The notes beneath the pieces are model-generated. The model had not been told where the DNA came from and did not search any database. It worked only from the letters and a program-made list of their open reading frames with translations. A stretch of 64,000 nucleotides of DNA from Pandoraea aquatica (GTDB lineage Bacteria > Pseudomonadota > Gammaproteobacteria > Burkholderiales > Burkholderiaceae). The stretch is taken from assembly GCF_902459565.1 (NCBI RefSeq), contig NZ_CABPSN010000001.1:868001-932000 (forward strand), in the 5' to 3' direction. Position numbers and translations under genes: made by a program. Below, one piece after another: positions 45,884 to 55,877 of this stretch (position 1 is the first letter of the stretch; every line of letters begins with the position of its first letter).

Positions 45884-47506
45884 TCACGCTGCCAGCGAGA
45901 GCCGCGTGTCCTCCACGGCATGTAGCGCAACACGCCGCGCACCCGCCGACGCAACACCTTCGTCGCCCAGCCGGAAACGCGCCATCTCCTCGCGCAGCGC
46001 GTTCGTCTGATCCTCCAGCGATGCAGCCGCCGCAGCCGCCTGCTCCACCAGCGCCGCGTTCTGCTGCGTGACGGTGTCCATCTGCGTGACGGCCTGATTC
46101 ACCTGCTCGATGCCACCGCTCTGCTCGTCCGACGCCGCCGAAATCTCACCCATGATGTCGGTCACGCGTTGCACTGCTTGCAGGATCTCGTCCATCGTGC
46201 GACCGGCTTCCGTCACCAGCGTCGAGCCGTCCGACACCTTTTGCACCGACGCCTCGATCAACCCCTTGATCTCGCGTGCTGCCGTGGCACTTCGCTGAGC
46301 CAGTGTGCGCACCTCGCCAGCGACCACTGCGAAGCCGCGTCCTTGCTCACCCGCGCGCGCCGCTTCCACCGCCGCATTGAGCGCGAGGATGTTGGTCTGG
46401 AACGCGATGCCATCGATGACCCCGATGATGTCCACGACCTGAGACGAACTCGCCGAGATGCCCTGCATCGTATCGACCACGCGTGCGACAACCTGCCCGC
46501 CGCGCGCAGCGATGTCCGACGCGTTCACCGCCAGTTGGCTCGCCTGACGCGCGTTATCGGCGTTCTGTTTGACGGTTGCCGTCAGTTGCTCCATCGACGA
46601 TGCCGTTTCCTCCAGCGAGGCCGCCTGTTGCTCGGTGCGTGCGGACAGATCGGTATTCCCCGCCGAGATCTCGGCCGTGGCCGTCGCCATCGCATCACAA
46701 CTGTGGCGCACGCCGCGGATCGTACCCGCCAGACGCGACTGCATCGTCTCCAGCCCGCGCATGAGCATCGACATTTCGTCCTTGCCGCGCACCTGCACCG
46801 GATTGTCGAGCTGCCCTGCCGAGATATTTTCGAAGTGCGTAAGGGCTTCGCCCAGCGGCCGCATGATCGCGCCACGCAGCGAGAAATAGCAGGCGATGGC
46901 CATGAGCACGCCCAGCACCGTCGCGCCGATACTCAGCCAGCGGAACGCCGTCAGCTCCGCCATCGAGGCTTCGTACGTGTCTTGCCCGAGTTTCAGCTTG
47001 TAAGCCGCCAACGCATCGCTCGCGGCGGTGAGCGATGCGTAATGCTTGGGCAGCACGTTCATCGTGATGTCGTCCATCGCCGTGCGGTCGCGCGCATCGA
47101 TGGCGGCCAGCATCGGGTCCATGCCCTGGTCGAAGAACGTTGCGCGACGCGTCGCGACATCGTTCGCCAGACGCTGCTCCTCAGCACCATGCGGCAGTGC
47201 CTGATAGGCCACCCACGCGGCGTTCGCGTCCTTGATCATGCTGCGCGCGCGCGCCGCCACCTTGTCGGCGTCGGGCGATTCGGGATGCAGGACCACGCGG
47301 TCGAGAATCGCGCGGGTGCGGGCGAGTGTGGCGTTGTCTTTACCGAGCGCCACCGTGGCGGCGAGGTGATTGGCGTACGTCTCGCGAAGCGCATCGCCGG
47401 TGCGTGTCATGCCGGCAATGCCCAATGCGCCCAACAGAATCAACAAAACAGCCAACAGCGCCATGGTGATGCCCAGGCGCGCCTTGATCGAAAAGCTCCG
47501 AAACAT
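45884..47506 (-). CDS. Methyl-accepting chemotaxis protein
   Basis: Inner-membrane chemoreceptor of 540 residues in the Tsr/Tar layout. First membrane helix 13-32 (GITMALLAVLLILLGALGIA), a periplasmic four-helix bundle (about 33-190), second helix (LSIGATVLGVLMAIACYF), a HAMP domain (MRPLGEALTHFENISAGQLD), and a signalling domain with the conserved tip DGIAFQTNILALNAAVEAA. The C-terminus lacks the NWETF-like pentapeptide that tethers CheR in major receptors. The ligand cannot be inferred. Confidence 0.95.
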   Translation of the reverse strand: MFRSFSIKARLGITMALLAVLLILLGALGIAGMTRTGDALRETYANHLAATVALGKDNATLARTRAILDRVVLHPESPDADKVAARARSMIKDANAAWVAYQALPHGAEEQRLANDVATRRATFFDQGMDPMLAAIDARDRTAMDDITMNVLPKHYASLTAASDALAAYKLKLGQDTYEASMAELTAFRWLSIGATVLGVLMAIACYFSLRGAIMRPLGEALTHFENISAGQLDNPVQVRGKDEMSMLMRGLETMQSRLAGTIRGVRHSCDAMATATAEISAGNTDLSARTEQQAASLEETASSMEQLTATVKQNADNARQASQLAVNASDIAARGGQVVARVVDTMQGISASSSQVVDIIGVIDGIAFQTNILALNAAVEAARAGEQGRGFAVVAGEVRTLAQRSATAAREIKGLIEASVQKVSDGSTLVTEAGRTMDEILQAVQRVTDIMGEISAASDEQSGGIEQVNQAVTQMDTVTQQNAALVEQAAAAAASLEDQTNALREEMARFRLGDEGVASAGARRVALHAVEDTRLSLAA

Positions 47507-47827
47507 GCTGTCGTCTCCGTCTTACGTGATGGGTAGCTCACCCCTGTCTGGCCTCTTTTGGGCCAGTCATACTTGTCACATCGGCGTGCCTCACGCCAGA
47601 CTTGAGCATCCTGCGGGTTTACGTGCCCGTGCGCCAAGGTATCGGTCGGCGTCGGATTGATCGATATCAAAGGACTGGCGTCCGGCATTCGGCGCTCGCG
47701 ACGTCTTGTGGATCGAAACGAGGGAATATCGGATAAGCACGGAAGGACGGCAGAATGCTGCGGGTGACTGAGGGAGTCAGCGCGATCTTATTACGTTTTT
47801 TATATATACCGACGATATATTCTAATC
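47507..47827. promoter_or_regulatory. Divergent region between chemoreceptor and TPR gene
   Basis: No gene is supported. The part next to the TPR gene (47785-47825) is AT-rich, with TATATATA and GATATATTC-like sequence, a plausible promoter. The chemoreceptor promoter should be on the left side; no FliA-type box is obvious. Confidence 0.45.
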
Positions 47828-48130
47828 ATGATTGAAGGACTTGAGAAACTGTTGGCTGCAGGCAAAGACAACGCGCTACTGCGCTTCGGCCTTGGCAAAG
47901 CCTATCTCGATGCGCAGAACTTCGCCGTCGCGGCCGATCATCTGACCCACTGCGTCGCGTTCGATCCCAAGTACACCGCGGCGTGGAAGCTGCTGGGTAA
48001 AGCGCGTCAGGGCGCGGGTGACATCGACGGCGCGCGCGACGCGTGGACGCACGGCATTACCGCCGCGCAAGCCCACGGCGATCGTCAGGCCGAGAAGGAA
48101 ATGACCGTCTTTCTCAAACGGCTGGGCTGA
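47828..48130 (+). CDS. Small TPR-repeat protein
   Basis: 100 residues, no signal peptide. Two to three tetratricopeptide repeats cover almost the whole chain: NALLRFGLGKAYLDAQNFAV, then HCVAFDPKYTAAWKLLGKAR, then GDIDGARDAWTHGITAAQAH. The protein should be a cytoplasmic protein-interaction module. No ribosome binding site is evident and an AT-rich promoter-like stretch ends only a few bases before the ATG, so a very short leader is possible. Confidence 0.82.
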   Translation: MIEGLEKLLAAGKDNALLRFGLGKAYLDAQNFAVAADHLTHCVAFDPKYTAAWKLLGKARQGAGDIDGARDAWTHGITAAQAHGDRQAEKEMTVFLKRLG

Positions 48131-48270
48131 TTTCTCAGGAAATTCAGCGGAATTTTGGCCCGATGTGACTGCACGGTTCAGACAACCGGCATGCCCGCCG
48201 AGTGCGTGGTATCTTGCGACTTGCTCTTAAGATACGGCGCGGACGCATCGACGTTCCAGCCACCACAACC

Positions 48271-48903
48271 ATGCCCGCACTCTCCACCTGGCTGGCCTTC
48301 GCGCTGGTCGCCATCGGCATGGCCCTGACGCCGGGGCCGAACATGATGTATCTGATTTCGCGCTCGCTGTGCCAGGGACCGGCGGCTGGCCTCGTGTCGC
48401 TCGGCGGCGTGGCGGTTGGCTTCGTCGTCTACATGTTGTGCGCCGCCTTCGGTATCACAGCGCTGCTCTTCGCCGTACCGTATGCGTACGACGTGCTGCG
48501 CTTCAGCGGTGCGCTCTACCTGCTGTGGCTGTGCTGGCAAGCGCTCAAGCCGGGCGGCCGTTCGCCGTTCGAAGTGACGGCACTGCCCAAAGACAGCAAC
48601 CGGCGTCTGTTCACCATGGGCCTGTTCACGTCTGTGCTCAACCCGAAGATTGCGATGCTGTATCTGGCCTTGCTGCCGCAGTTCGTGCATCCCGAGCACG
48701 GCAGCGTACTGACGCAGTCGCTGGTGCTGGGCCTCACGCAGATCGTGGTGAGCGTGGCGGTGAACGCCTCCGTCGCCCTGTCGGCGGGTTCCATCTCGCG
48801 TTTCCTCGGTCAACGCCCCGCGTGGCTGCGCATCCAGCGCTGGCTTATGGGCGGTATGCTCGGCGCGCTGGCGCTGCGCATGGCGACCGAAGCGCGCCGC
48901 TGA
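48271..48903 (+). CDS. LysE/RhtB-family amino-acid exporter
   Basis: 210 residues with six hydrophobic segments. The N-terminal signature LAFALVAIGMALTPGPNMMY is the hallmark of the LysE/RhtB family, followed by GLVSLGGVAVGFVVYMLCAA and GLFTSVLNPKIAMLYLALLP. The ATG at 48271 gives the standard N-terminus. Exports amino acids or related metabolites across the inner membrane; the substrate cannot be predicted. Confidence 0.93.
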   Translation: MPALSTWLAFALVAIGMALTPGPNMMYLISRSLCQGPAAGLVSLGGVAVGFVVYMLCAAFGITALLFAVPYAYDVLRFSGALYLLWLCWQALKPGGRSPFEVTALPKDSNRRLFTMGLFTSVLNPKIAMLYLALLPQFVHPEHGSVLTQSLVLGLTQIVVSVAVNASVALSAGSISRFLGQRPAWLRIQRWLMGGMLGALALRMATEARR

Positions 48904-48916
48904 GCGTGCGTCATGT

Positions 48917-49000
48917 CGCTTAGTTGGCCGCTTGGTTGGCCGCTTGGTTGGCCGCTTGGTTGGTCGCTTAATCGACCACTTAATCGACCACTTAATCGGC
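48917..49000. repeat. Seven-copy 12-bp minisatellite
   Basis: Seven tandem 12-base units fill 84 bases just after the exporter stop codon. Units one to four are of the type CGCTTGGTTGGC, and units five to seven of the type CACTTAATCGAC, with transitional copies at the junction. This is intergenic and close to the promoter side of the PBP1a gene. Confidence 0.9.
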
Positions 49001-49185
49001 CGCCGGGCGAACGCCGCACGCGGACGTCGCTCTAACCCTTCGCCGTCTGCCACGCAGTGCCGCCCTCCCACTTTTTTGGGGGTGTCGCCCCGGGCGTGGC
49101 ATACTGCTCCGATTTCGCCGCGCGGCGGGGATCCACGCAGCGCTAGGCCGGCCGGCCTGTTCCCATCCTGCATTCTTCGTTGGGT

Positions 49186-51711
49186 ATGTCCTTGAAGTAT
49201 TATTTGCCGCCTCGTGCGCCGTCGCATCGCGCGCACCGCTTGTCCCCCGTCATCACGTCTCAGGCGCAGTCGTCGCAAGCCGCCTCGTCGTCGCCCCACC
49301 GTCATCCCCACAGTCAGCGTGGTCAGCGTGGATTCGGCACGCTTGCCGTCATCCTTGCCACGCTGGCAGGGTTGGCCGTCGTCGCGGCCCTGATTGTCGG
49401 CTATGCGCTGATCGTCATGCGCCCCAACCTGCCCGCGCTCGACGTCATCACCGACTACCGGCCCAAGGTGCCGCTGCGGGTCTACACGTCAGATAACGTA
49501 CTGATCGGCGAATTCGGCGAAGAACGTCGCAGCCTGGTGACCATCGACCAGATTCCGGATGTGATGAAGAAGGCGGTCCTCGCGATCGAGGATTACCGCT
49601 TCTACGATCACGGCGGCGTCGACTTCATCGGCATTCTGCGCGCCGGTGTCTCCGACGTGTTGCACGGCGGCGCGGCACAGGGCGCAAGCACGATCACCAT
49701 GCAGGTCGCGCGCAATTTCTTCCTCTCACGAGAGAAGACGGCGACCCGCAAGATTTACGAAATGCTGCTCGCCTACAAGATCGAGTCCGCGCTGTCTAAG
49801 GACAAGATTCTCGAGCTGTACATGAACCAGATCTATCTGGGTCAGCGCGCGTACGGCTTCGCCAGCGCCGCCCGCATCTATTTCGGCAAGGACCTCAAGG
49901 ACATCACGCTCGGCGAAGCCGCCATGCTCGCGGGTCTGCCCAAGGCACCTTCTGCCTACAACCCGATCGTCAACCCGAAGCGCGCGAAGATTCGTCAGGA
50001 ATACATCCTCAAGCGCATGCTCGATCTCGGCTACATCTCGCGCAATCAGTACGAAGACGCCCTGCATGAGCCGATCCGCACGCGCACATCCGGCAACGAG
50101 TACAGCGTCCACGCCGAATACGTGGCGGAAATGGTGCGTCAGGCGGTGTACGACGAATACAAGGACGACACCTACACGCGCGGCCTGACCGTCATCACCA
50201 CGCTCGACTCCAAGAAGCAGCAGGCCGCCTATGAAGCTGTTCGCGCCGGTGTGCTCGATTACGAGCGCCGCCACAGCTATCGCGGGCCCGAAGGTTTCGT
50301 GGAGTTGCCTGCGGCCATGCCCGATCGTCAGCAACTGATCGAAGACACACTGCTCGAACACCCGGATAACGGCGATCTCGTGGCCGCCGTAGTGGTGGCC
50401 GCAAGCGCCTCGCAAGTCACGGCAGTTCCCCTCTCGGGCGACGCCGCCGTGATCAACGGCGACGGCATCGGTTTCGCGGCGTCGGCCCTCTCGGCCAAGG
50501 CCAGCGAGAAGATCCGCATTCGTCCCGGCTCGATCATCCGCGTGATGAAGGACGCGCGCGGCAAGTGGCGCATCTCGCAACTGCCCGAAGTGCAAGGCTC
50601 GCTCGTCTCGCTCTCGCCTGACGATGGCGCGATTCGCGCCCTGATCGGCGGCTTCGACTTCAATCAAAGCAAGTTCAACCGCGCGACGCAGGCATGGCGT
50701 CAGCCGGGCTCGACGTTCAAGCCGGTCGTGTACTCGGCGGCGATCGAGAAGGGCGTGAGCCCCGCCACGATGGTGATGGACGGCCCGCTGAATCTGCCGC
50801 CCGCGCAAACCGGCGGTCAAGCCTGGGATCCGCATGACGACGACGCCTTCAGCGGCCCGATGACCGTACGCGAAGGCCTGCAACGCTCGAAGAACCTCGT
50901 GGCGATTCGTCTGCTGCAATTCGCCGGCACGCAGTACACGCAGGATTACGCCACGCGCTTCGGCTTCGACGCCGATAAGGTGCCGCCGTATCTGCCGATG
51001 GCGTTGGGTGCCGGACAGACGACGCCGTTGCAACTCGCCGGTGCCTATGCTGTGTTCGCGAACGGCGGCTTCCGCGTCGCGCCGTACCTCATCAGTGAGA
51101 TTCGCGATGCGCGGGGCAATGTGCTGAACAAGGCGACGCCGGTCGTGGCAGGCGTGAACGCCGCCCGGGCGATTTCCGCACCGAACGCGTACATCATGAA
51201 CAGCCTGCTGCAAACGGTGGCACAGCGCGGGACGGGCTCCGGCACGAACGTGCTCAAGCGCGCCGATCTGGCTGGCAAGACAGGCACGACCAACGACGCA
51301 CTGGACGGCTGGTTCGCCGGCTATCAGCACTCGCTCGTGGCCGTCGCATGGATCGGCTTCGATCAGCCGAAAACGCTGGGTAGCCGCGAATTCGGTGCGC
51401 AACTGGCGCTGCCGGTGTGGACGAAGTACATGGGCGTGGCGCTGAACGGCGTGCCGCAACAGCAGATGGCGATGCCCGAGGGCGTAAGCGTAGTGAACGG
51501 CGAGTTGTACGAGACGGACAAGATGCCGGGCAACGGGTTTGTCGCGAGCATCGGTATCGACGACAACAGCGGCGGTTTCTCGCTGCCGTTCTTCGGTAAC
51601 GGCTCGCCCTCGCCTGCCGCCCCGCCGCCGGCAGCCGCGCAACCGCCCTCGCCGGGCGGCACGGACGCCAGCGAAAAAGCCCGGATTCTGGACATGTTCA
51701 AGCATCCGTAA
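49186..51711 (+). CDS. mrcA: Penicillin-binding protein 1A (bifunctional)
   Basis: Class A PBP that polymerises and cross-links peptidoglycan. 841 residues from the ATG at 49186. A cytoplasmic tail rich in His and Ser, then a membrane anchor (LAVILATLAGLAVVAALIVG). The transglycosylase domain has AVLAIEDYRFYDHGGVDFIG and GASTITMQVARNFFL. The transpeptidase domain has SxxK at Ser509 (GSTFKP), SxN (RSKNLVA) and KTGT at Lys698. The C-terminus has a Pro/Ala-rich tail. TTG at 49180 is an in-frame alternative start; no strong ribosome binding site exists. Confidence 0.96.
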   Translation: MSLKYYLPPRAPSHRAHRLSPVITSQAQSSQAASSSPHRHPHSQRGQRGFGTLAVILATLAGLAVVAALIVGYALIVMRPNLPALDVITDYRPKVPLRVYTSDNVLIGEFGEERRSLVTIDQIPDVMKKAVLAIEDYRFYDHGGVDFIGILRAGVSDVLHGGAAQGASTITMQVARNFFLSREKTATRKIYEMLLAYKIESALSKDKILELYMNQIYLGQRAYGFASAARIYFGKDLKDITLGEAAMLAGLPKAPSAYNPIVNPKRAKIRQEYILKRMLDLGYISRNQYEDALHEPIRTRTSGNEYSVHAEYVAEMVRQAVYDEYKDDTYTRGLTVITTLDSKKQQAAYEAVRAGVLDYERRHSYRGPEGFVELPAAMPDRQQLIEDTLLEHPDNGDLVAAVVVAASASQVTAVPLSGDAAVINGDGIGFAASALSAKASEKIRIRPGSIIRVMKDARGKWRISQLPEVQGSLVSLSPDDGAIRALIGGFDFNQSKFNRATQAWRQPGSTFKPVVYSAAIEKGVSPATMVMDGPLNLPPAQTGGQAWDPHDDDAFSGPMTVREGLQRSKNLVAIRLLQFAGTQYTQDYATRFGFDADKVPPYLPMALGAGQTTPLQLAGAYAVFANGGFRVAPYLISEIRDARGNVLNKATPVVAGVNAARAISAPNAYIMNSLLQTVAQRGTGSGTNVLKRADLAGKTGTTNDALDGWFAGYQHSLVAVAWIGFDQPKTLGSREFGAQLALPVWTKYMGVALNGVPQQQMAMPEGVSVVNGELYETDKMPGNGFVASIGIDDNSGGFSLPFFGNGSPSPAAPPPAAAQPPSPGGTDASEKARILDMFKHP

Positions 51712-51928
51712 GCACCCTTAAGCCCGCTTGGGCACCCGCTAACCTTTGCCAATGACGGCCACCGAACGGTGGCCGTTTTTGCGTTGGCCGTCCGATCCCT
51801 CAACACGACGGCAAGCGCAAGAACGTACAAGCCGACGCGTGGTGCAAAACGTTATGCTCGGGGCGTCGTATGCCCTTTTGCGCTTTTACCTTTCGACTGA
51901 ACATCTCAACCCTCAGGAACGTCTCACC

Positions 51929-52666
51929 ATGCCGGTTCTGTCCCGCACGGCAAGCTTTGCCGCAGGTGCCCGCGACACGTTGCCGATGATCGTCGGCGCC
52001 GCCCCGTTCGGCCTGATCTTCGGCGCGCTGGTCGCCACTACGCCGCTAGCCCTCTGGCACGGCCAGCTGATGTCGCTCACCGTATTCGCGGGGTCGAGCC
52101 AGTTCATCGCCGCAGGGCTTTTTGCGACGGGCGTAGGCTACGCCGTGCTATGGGCGACGACGTTCATCGTCAACCTGCGGCACATGCTGTATGCCGCGAA
52201 TCTGCTCCCACACGTCAAGCATCTGAACCTGCGCTGGCGCGCGCTGTTGGGATTCCTGCTGACGGACGAGACATTCGCCGTGACGAGCAGCCACTTCCAC
52301 CGCCACCCCGACGATCCGATGGGCCACTGGTACTTCCTCGGCTCTGCGCTGTCGATGTACCTGAACTGGCAAGTGTGGACGCTCGCGGGCCTGCTGTTCG
52401 GCGCTGCGTTTCCGCGTCTGCAAACACTCGGTCTCGACTTCGCGATGGTCGCCACCTTCATCGCGATCATCGTGCCGCAGATGGCGCGCATGCCGTGGGC
52501 CGTAGCGACGATTGTCGCGGGCACGGCGGCATACCTTTGTCAGTCGCTGCCCTATAAGCTCGGCCTGCTGGTTGCCGTGACGCTCGGCATCGCGGCGGGC
52601 ATGCTGGCGCTGCATGCGAAGCGTCGCGGCGGCGCACAATCGACGTCGACGGGAGGTGTGCAATGA
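51929..52666 (+). CDS. azlC: AzlC, branched-chain amino-acid permease
   Basis: Larger subunit of an AzlCD exporter, 245 residues with multiple membrane helices. The family signature PMIVGAAPFGLIFGALVATT lies near residue 20, then LTVFAGSSQFIAAGLFATGV and NLRHMLYAANLLPHVK. The ATG at 51929 is the natural start. The stop codon overlaps the azlD start as ATGA, showing translational coupling. Confidence 0.94.
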   Translation: MPVLSRTASFAAGARDTLPMIVGAAPFGLIFGALVATTPLALWHGQLMSLTVFAGSSQFIAAGLFATGVGYAVLWATTFIVNLRHMLYAANLLPHVKHLNLRWRALLGFLLTDETFAVTSSHFHRHPDDPMGHWYFLGSALSMYLNWQVWTLAGLLFGAAFPRLQTLGLDFAMVATFIAIIVPQMARMPWAVATIVAGTAAYLCQSLPYKLGLLVAVTLGIAAGMLALHAKRRGGAQSTSTGGVQ

Positions 52667-52986
52667 ACTATGTCCTGGCGATTCTCGGTATGGCGACGGT
52701 GACGTTCGCGGTCAAGGCGGGCATCTTCGTGCTGGGCGACCGCGTGCGGTTCCCGGAATGGCTGCGCGAAGCGTTGTCGTTCGTCCCCGTCACTGTGCTT
52801 ACGGCGATCATCGTGCCGATGACGTTAGCCCCGCACGGCAACGGTCTAGAACTCACCTGGCGCAATCCACAACTCGTGGCGGCCCTTGTCGCCATCGCCG
52901 TCTGTGCGGCGACTCGCCATCAGTTGCTCACCATCGGCGCGGGACTGGCCGTGTTTTTCGCGTGGCAACTCGGTGTACTAGGCTAA
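52663..52986 (+). CDS. azlD: AzlD, small subunit of branched-chain amino-acid exporter
   Basis: 107 residues with four hydrophobic segments. Contains GMATVTFAVKAGIFVLGDRV, then LREALSFVPVTVLTAIIVPM, matching AzlD. It overlaps azlC by four bases and is followed by a terminator. Confidence 0.93.
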   Translation: MNYVLAILGMATVTFAVKAGIFVLGDRVRFPEWLREALSFVPVTVLTAIIVPMTLAPHGNGLELTWRNPQLVAALVAIAVCAATRHQLLTIGAGLAVFFAWQLGVLG

Positions 52987-53020
52987 TTGGGATAGCAGGA
53001 ACCCAACGAATGTCGGCATG

Positions 53021-53050
53021 AAAAAAAGCACCCCAAGGGGCGCTTTTTCA
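53021..53050. terminator. Bidirectional terminator between azlD and gshA
   Basis: AAAAAGCACCCC pairs imperfectly with GGGGCGCTTTTT, flanked by A and T tracts, 35 bases after azlD and just before the gshA stop codon on the opposite strand. Confidence 0.85.
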
Positions 53051-53067
53051 TGAGGCAATGCGCGGCG

Positions 53068-54738
53068 TCAGACCGTCACGGTGCCCAGCGTGCCGGCACG
53101 ATAGGCGGCGACGAAAGCATCGAAGTCGCCGACCTGCGTGCGTTCGAGTTCGGCCTGCGTGTCGAGCGATTTACGGGCCAGCGTCTCGAAGTGATCGACG
53201 ACGGCCGGATCGAGCGGCATGTCGCGCAACGTCTGTGCATGACGCTTGCTCTGATCCAGCGCGAACGCCTGAAACGCGCCGCCCTTCGTACCACGCAGCG
53301 GTTCAAGCGCCGCCATCACGCGGGCGGAAGGCGTGAGCGTCACGTCCTGCACCTTCGCGCGTTGCAGCGCCATCGAGTGCGCGTAGTGCGCACCGCCGCG
53401 TTGCGCATCGAAGGCCGCGGCCGTGCGGTCGATGCGATCGAGCAGGTCTTCGGCCCAATCGAACAGGGTGATCGCTTCGCCACCGCGACGCAGGACAAGT
53501 CCGGGCTTGCGACCTTCCTTGACGACATGCGCAAAGTTATCGCGATTCTCCATGTTCTCGGCGTTCGAGCACGACGGGCTGTTCTCAAACGCGCAGAACA
53601 GCAGGAAGGCGTCGATGAACCGCGCGGTGTCGACGTCGATACCGACCGGCTGGAACGGGTCGATGTCGATACAACGCACTTCGACGTATTGCACCCCACG
53701 GCGCGCGAGCGCCTGCACCGGACGCTCGCCGCTGTACGTCACCCGCTTCGGGCGAATCGTCGCGTAGAACTCGTTTTCGATTTGCAGCAGGTTCGTCGAG
53801 AGCTGAATCCACTCGCCGTCGCGCTTCGTGCCCAGCGCCTCGTAAGCCGGGTGCGGCTGGCTGACGGCTTGCGTGAGCGCGTCGATATAGCTCGGCAGGC
53901 AGTCGTAGCACGGCGAGACTTCCGACTGCGCACTGTTCTGATAACCGAGGTCGCTCATGCGCAGGCTGGTCGCGTAGGGCAAGCCAAGCGTGCCTTCGTC
54001 GAACGAGTCGAGGCCGTGATTGCGTCCGCGCAGGAACTCGGCATGCAGCACCGGCGACGCACCGAACAGGTACATCAGCAGCCAGCTGTAGCGACGGAAA
54101 TTGCGGATGAGGGCGACGTAGCGCGCCGACTGATAATCGCGTTCGCTGTCCTTCGAGCCCTCGGCTTCACGCAGCAGCGCCCACACGGGTTCGGCCAGCG
54201 AGAAGTTGTAGTGAATACCGGCGATGCATTGCATCGGCTTGCCGTAGCGCAGCGCCAGGCCGCGTCGGTAGACATGCTTGAGCATGCCGATGTGCGACGT
54301 GCCGTAGTCGGCAATCGGGATCACCTCTTCCGGCGGCAAGGCAGGCGGCATCGAATCGCTCCACAGCAATTCCGCGCCGAGCTTGCGATAAGCGAACTGA
54401 TGGATTTCGTCGAGACGGGCGATGACGGCGGCAGCATCGTGCTGCGGCGGCGTGATGAATTCGAGCAGCGCTTCGGAGTAATCGGTGGTGATTTCGTCGT
54501 TGGTCAGGGCCGAGCCGAGCGCCTGCGGGTGCGGCGTCAGCGCGAGTTCGCCGTCGCCTTCGACGCGCAGGGTCTCACGTTCGATGCCCGACAAGCCCTG
54601 GCCGAGCAAGTCGCGGTTGGCGGGTTGCATTATGAGCGCCAGACGCTGGTCGAGCAGTGCGGCATCGGCGGTGTGTTCGTGTTGACGATTCTGGTTTTCC
54701 AACTTCCATCCCTCTGGGCAAGCGAACTGCTTTGGCAT
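53068..54738 (-). CDS. gshA: Glutamate-cysteine ligase
   Basis: First step of glutathione synthesis, joining Glu and Cys with ATP. 556 residues of the proteobacterial GshA type, a little longer than E. coli. Visible motifs are [66 protein letters not shown]-like [11 protein letters not shown], and [18 protein letters not shown]. It stands alone between the azlCD terminator and a divergent permease gene. Confidence 0.95.
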   Translation of the reverse strand: MPKQFACPEGWKLENQNRQHEHTADAALLDQRLALIMQPANRDLLGQGLSGIERETLRVEGDGELALTPHPQALGSALTNDEITTDYSEALLEFITPPQHDAAAVIARLDEIHQFAYRKLGAELLWSDSMPPALPPEEVIPIADYGTSHIGMLKHVYRRGLALRYGKPMQCIAGIHYNFSLAEPVWALLREAEGSKDSERDYQSARYVALIRNFRRYSWLLMYLFGASPVLHAEFLRGRNHGLDSFDEGTLGLPYATSLRMSDLGYQNSAQSEVSPCYDCLPSYIDALTQAVSQPHPAYEALGTKRDGEWIQLSTNLLQIENEFYATIRPKRVTYSGERPVQALARRGVQYVEVRCIDIDPFQPVGIDVDTARFIDAFLLFCAFENSPSCSNAENMENRDNFAHVVKEGRKPGLVLRRGGEAITLFDWAEDLLDRIDRTAAAFDAQRGGAHYAHSMALQRAKVQDVTLTPSARVMAALEPLRGTKGGAFQAFALDQSKRHAQTLRDMPLDPAVVDHFETLARKSLDTQAELERTQVGDFDAFVAAYRAGTLGTVTV

Positions 54739-55080
54739 GGCTGTCGACGCCGAAACCCGTCATGACGAGGTGTCCTGATCGGTGTGGGGTTCGACGTCGA
54801 ACGACATACGGAGGTCTACGGGGTGCCGACGGCGGCGGCACGACCGCCGGAATCTGGATTCCGGGGGACGCGCCGATGCGCGGCACGGCGCGAATTTGGC
54901 CTGAGCATAACTGAAAACGCCAAACCGCGTCGGCCGCCACTTCAGTAGGGCTATTCGGCTTCCGAGCGACCTTCGGAGAGCGCTTCGGCGGGACCGTCGG
55001 CGGCAGCCTCAGCGTGCGCCTGAGTCCGCCTGCGCGAATGCCGCATTGGCGGCCCGCCGCACCGCGCAGATACTGGCGAC
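54739..55080. other. Intergenic region between gshA and TauE/SafE gene
   Basis: No gene is supported. It should hold two divergent promoters. A GC-rich inverted stretch, CGAGCGACCTTCGGAGAGCG, lies around 54965-54985, but no recognisable regulator site is visible. Confidence 0.4.
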
Positions 55081-55854
55081 ATGATGAATATTCAACACCT
55101 CACCGACCTCCTCCCCTTGCTGGCACTGGGCCTCGTTACCTTCCTGCTCGCGGGTTTCGTCAAAGGCGTGATCGGGCTGGGCCTGCCGACGGTGGCCATC
55201 GGCCTGCTCGGACTGGCCATGCCGACGGCCGAAGCTGCGGCGATGCTCATCGTCCCGTCACTCGTGACCAACATCTGGCAATTGCTCGCCGGGCCGCGTT
55301 TTGCCGCGCTGGCGAAACGGCTGTGGCCGATGCTGGTGGGCATCTGCCTCGGCACATGGGCGGGCAGCGGATGGCTGGCGAACGGCGGCAATCTCGCCGG
55401 GATGGCATTGGGCGTCGCGTTGCTCGCATACTCCGTGCTCGGACTGGCGGCGGTTCGTCTGCACGTGCCGAAACACTGGTCGGCCAGACGCGAAGGCGCG
55501 GTAGGCGGCGTCGTCGGCGTGGCGACGGGCCTTGTGACGGCGGCGACCGGCGTCTTCGTGATCCCCGGGGTGCCTTTCGTTCAGGCGCTGGATCTCGACA
55601 AGGACGATCTGGTGCAGGCGATGGGCCTGTCGTTCACCGTCTCGACAATTGCGCTCGCGGCCGGACTGGCGCGCGACGGCATCTTCCACGGCCCGGCCAT
55701 CGGCGTGTCGCTGCTGGCGCTGGCACCGGCGCTGGGAGGCATGTTCATCGGGCAGTGGGTGCGAAGCCGCGTCAGTGCACCGGTGTTCCGCCGCTGCTTC
55801 TTCGTCGGCCTCGCCATGCTGGGTGCCGAACTGGTGATTCAGCACATGCGCTGA
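55081..55854 (+). CDS. TauE/SafE-family sulfite/organic-anion exporter
   Basis: 257 residues with about eight membrane segments in two halves. The N-terminal half has LLALGLVTFLLAGFVKGVIG and GLPTVAIGLLGLAMPTAEAA, typical of the family, and the second half has GVATGLVTAATGVFVIPGVP and MGLSFTVSTIALAAGLARDG. Some family members export sulfite or sulfoacetate; the substrate here is not known. It converges on the acyl-CoA synthetase gene with a short gap. Confidence 0.9.
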   Translation: MMNIQHLTDLLPLLALGLVTFLLAGFVKGVIGLGLPTVAIGLLGLAMPTAEAAAMLIVPSLVTNIWQLLAGPRFAALAKRLWPMLVGICLGTWAGSGWLANGGNLAGMALGVALLAYSVLGLAAVRLHVPKHWSARREGAVGGVVGVATGLVTAATGVFVIPGVPFVQALDLDKDDLVQAMGLSFTVSTIALAAGLARDGIFHGPAIGVSLLALAPALGGMFIGQWVRSRVSAPVFRRCFFVGLAMLGAELVIQHMR

Positions 55855-55877
55855 GCGGGGCTTGTGACGTCCACGCC

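Noticed and set aside
48917-49000. CRISPR array
   Set aside because: The 12-base units are contiguous with no spacers and no cas genes are present.
48810-49019. Minus-strand frame with repeated GRLS and PSGQ units
   Set aside because: It is simply the 12-bp minisatellite read in one frame and partly overlaps the end of the exporter gene.
49726-51705. Long minus-strand open frame opposite PBP1a
   Set aside because: Shadow of mrcA, with no domain motifs.
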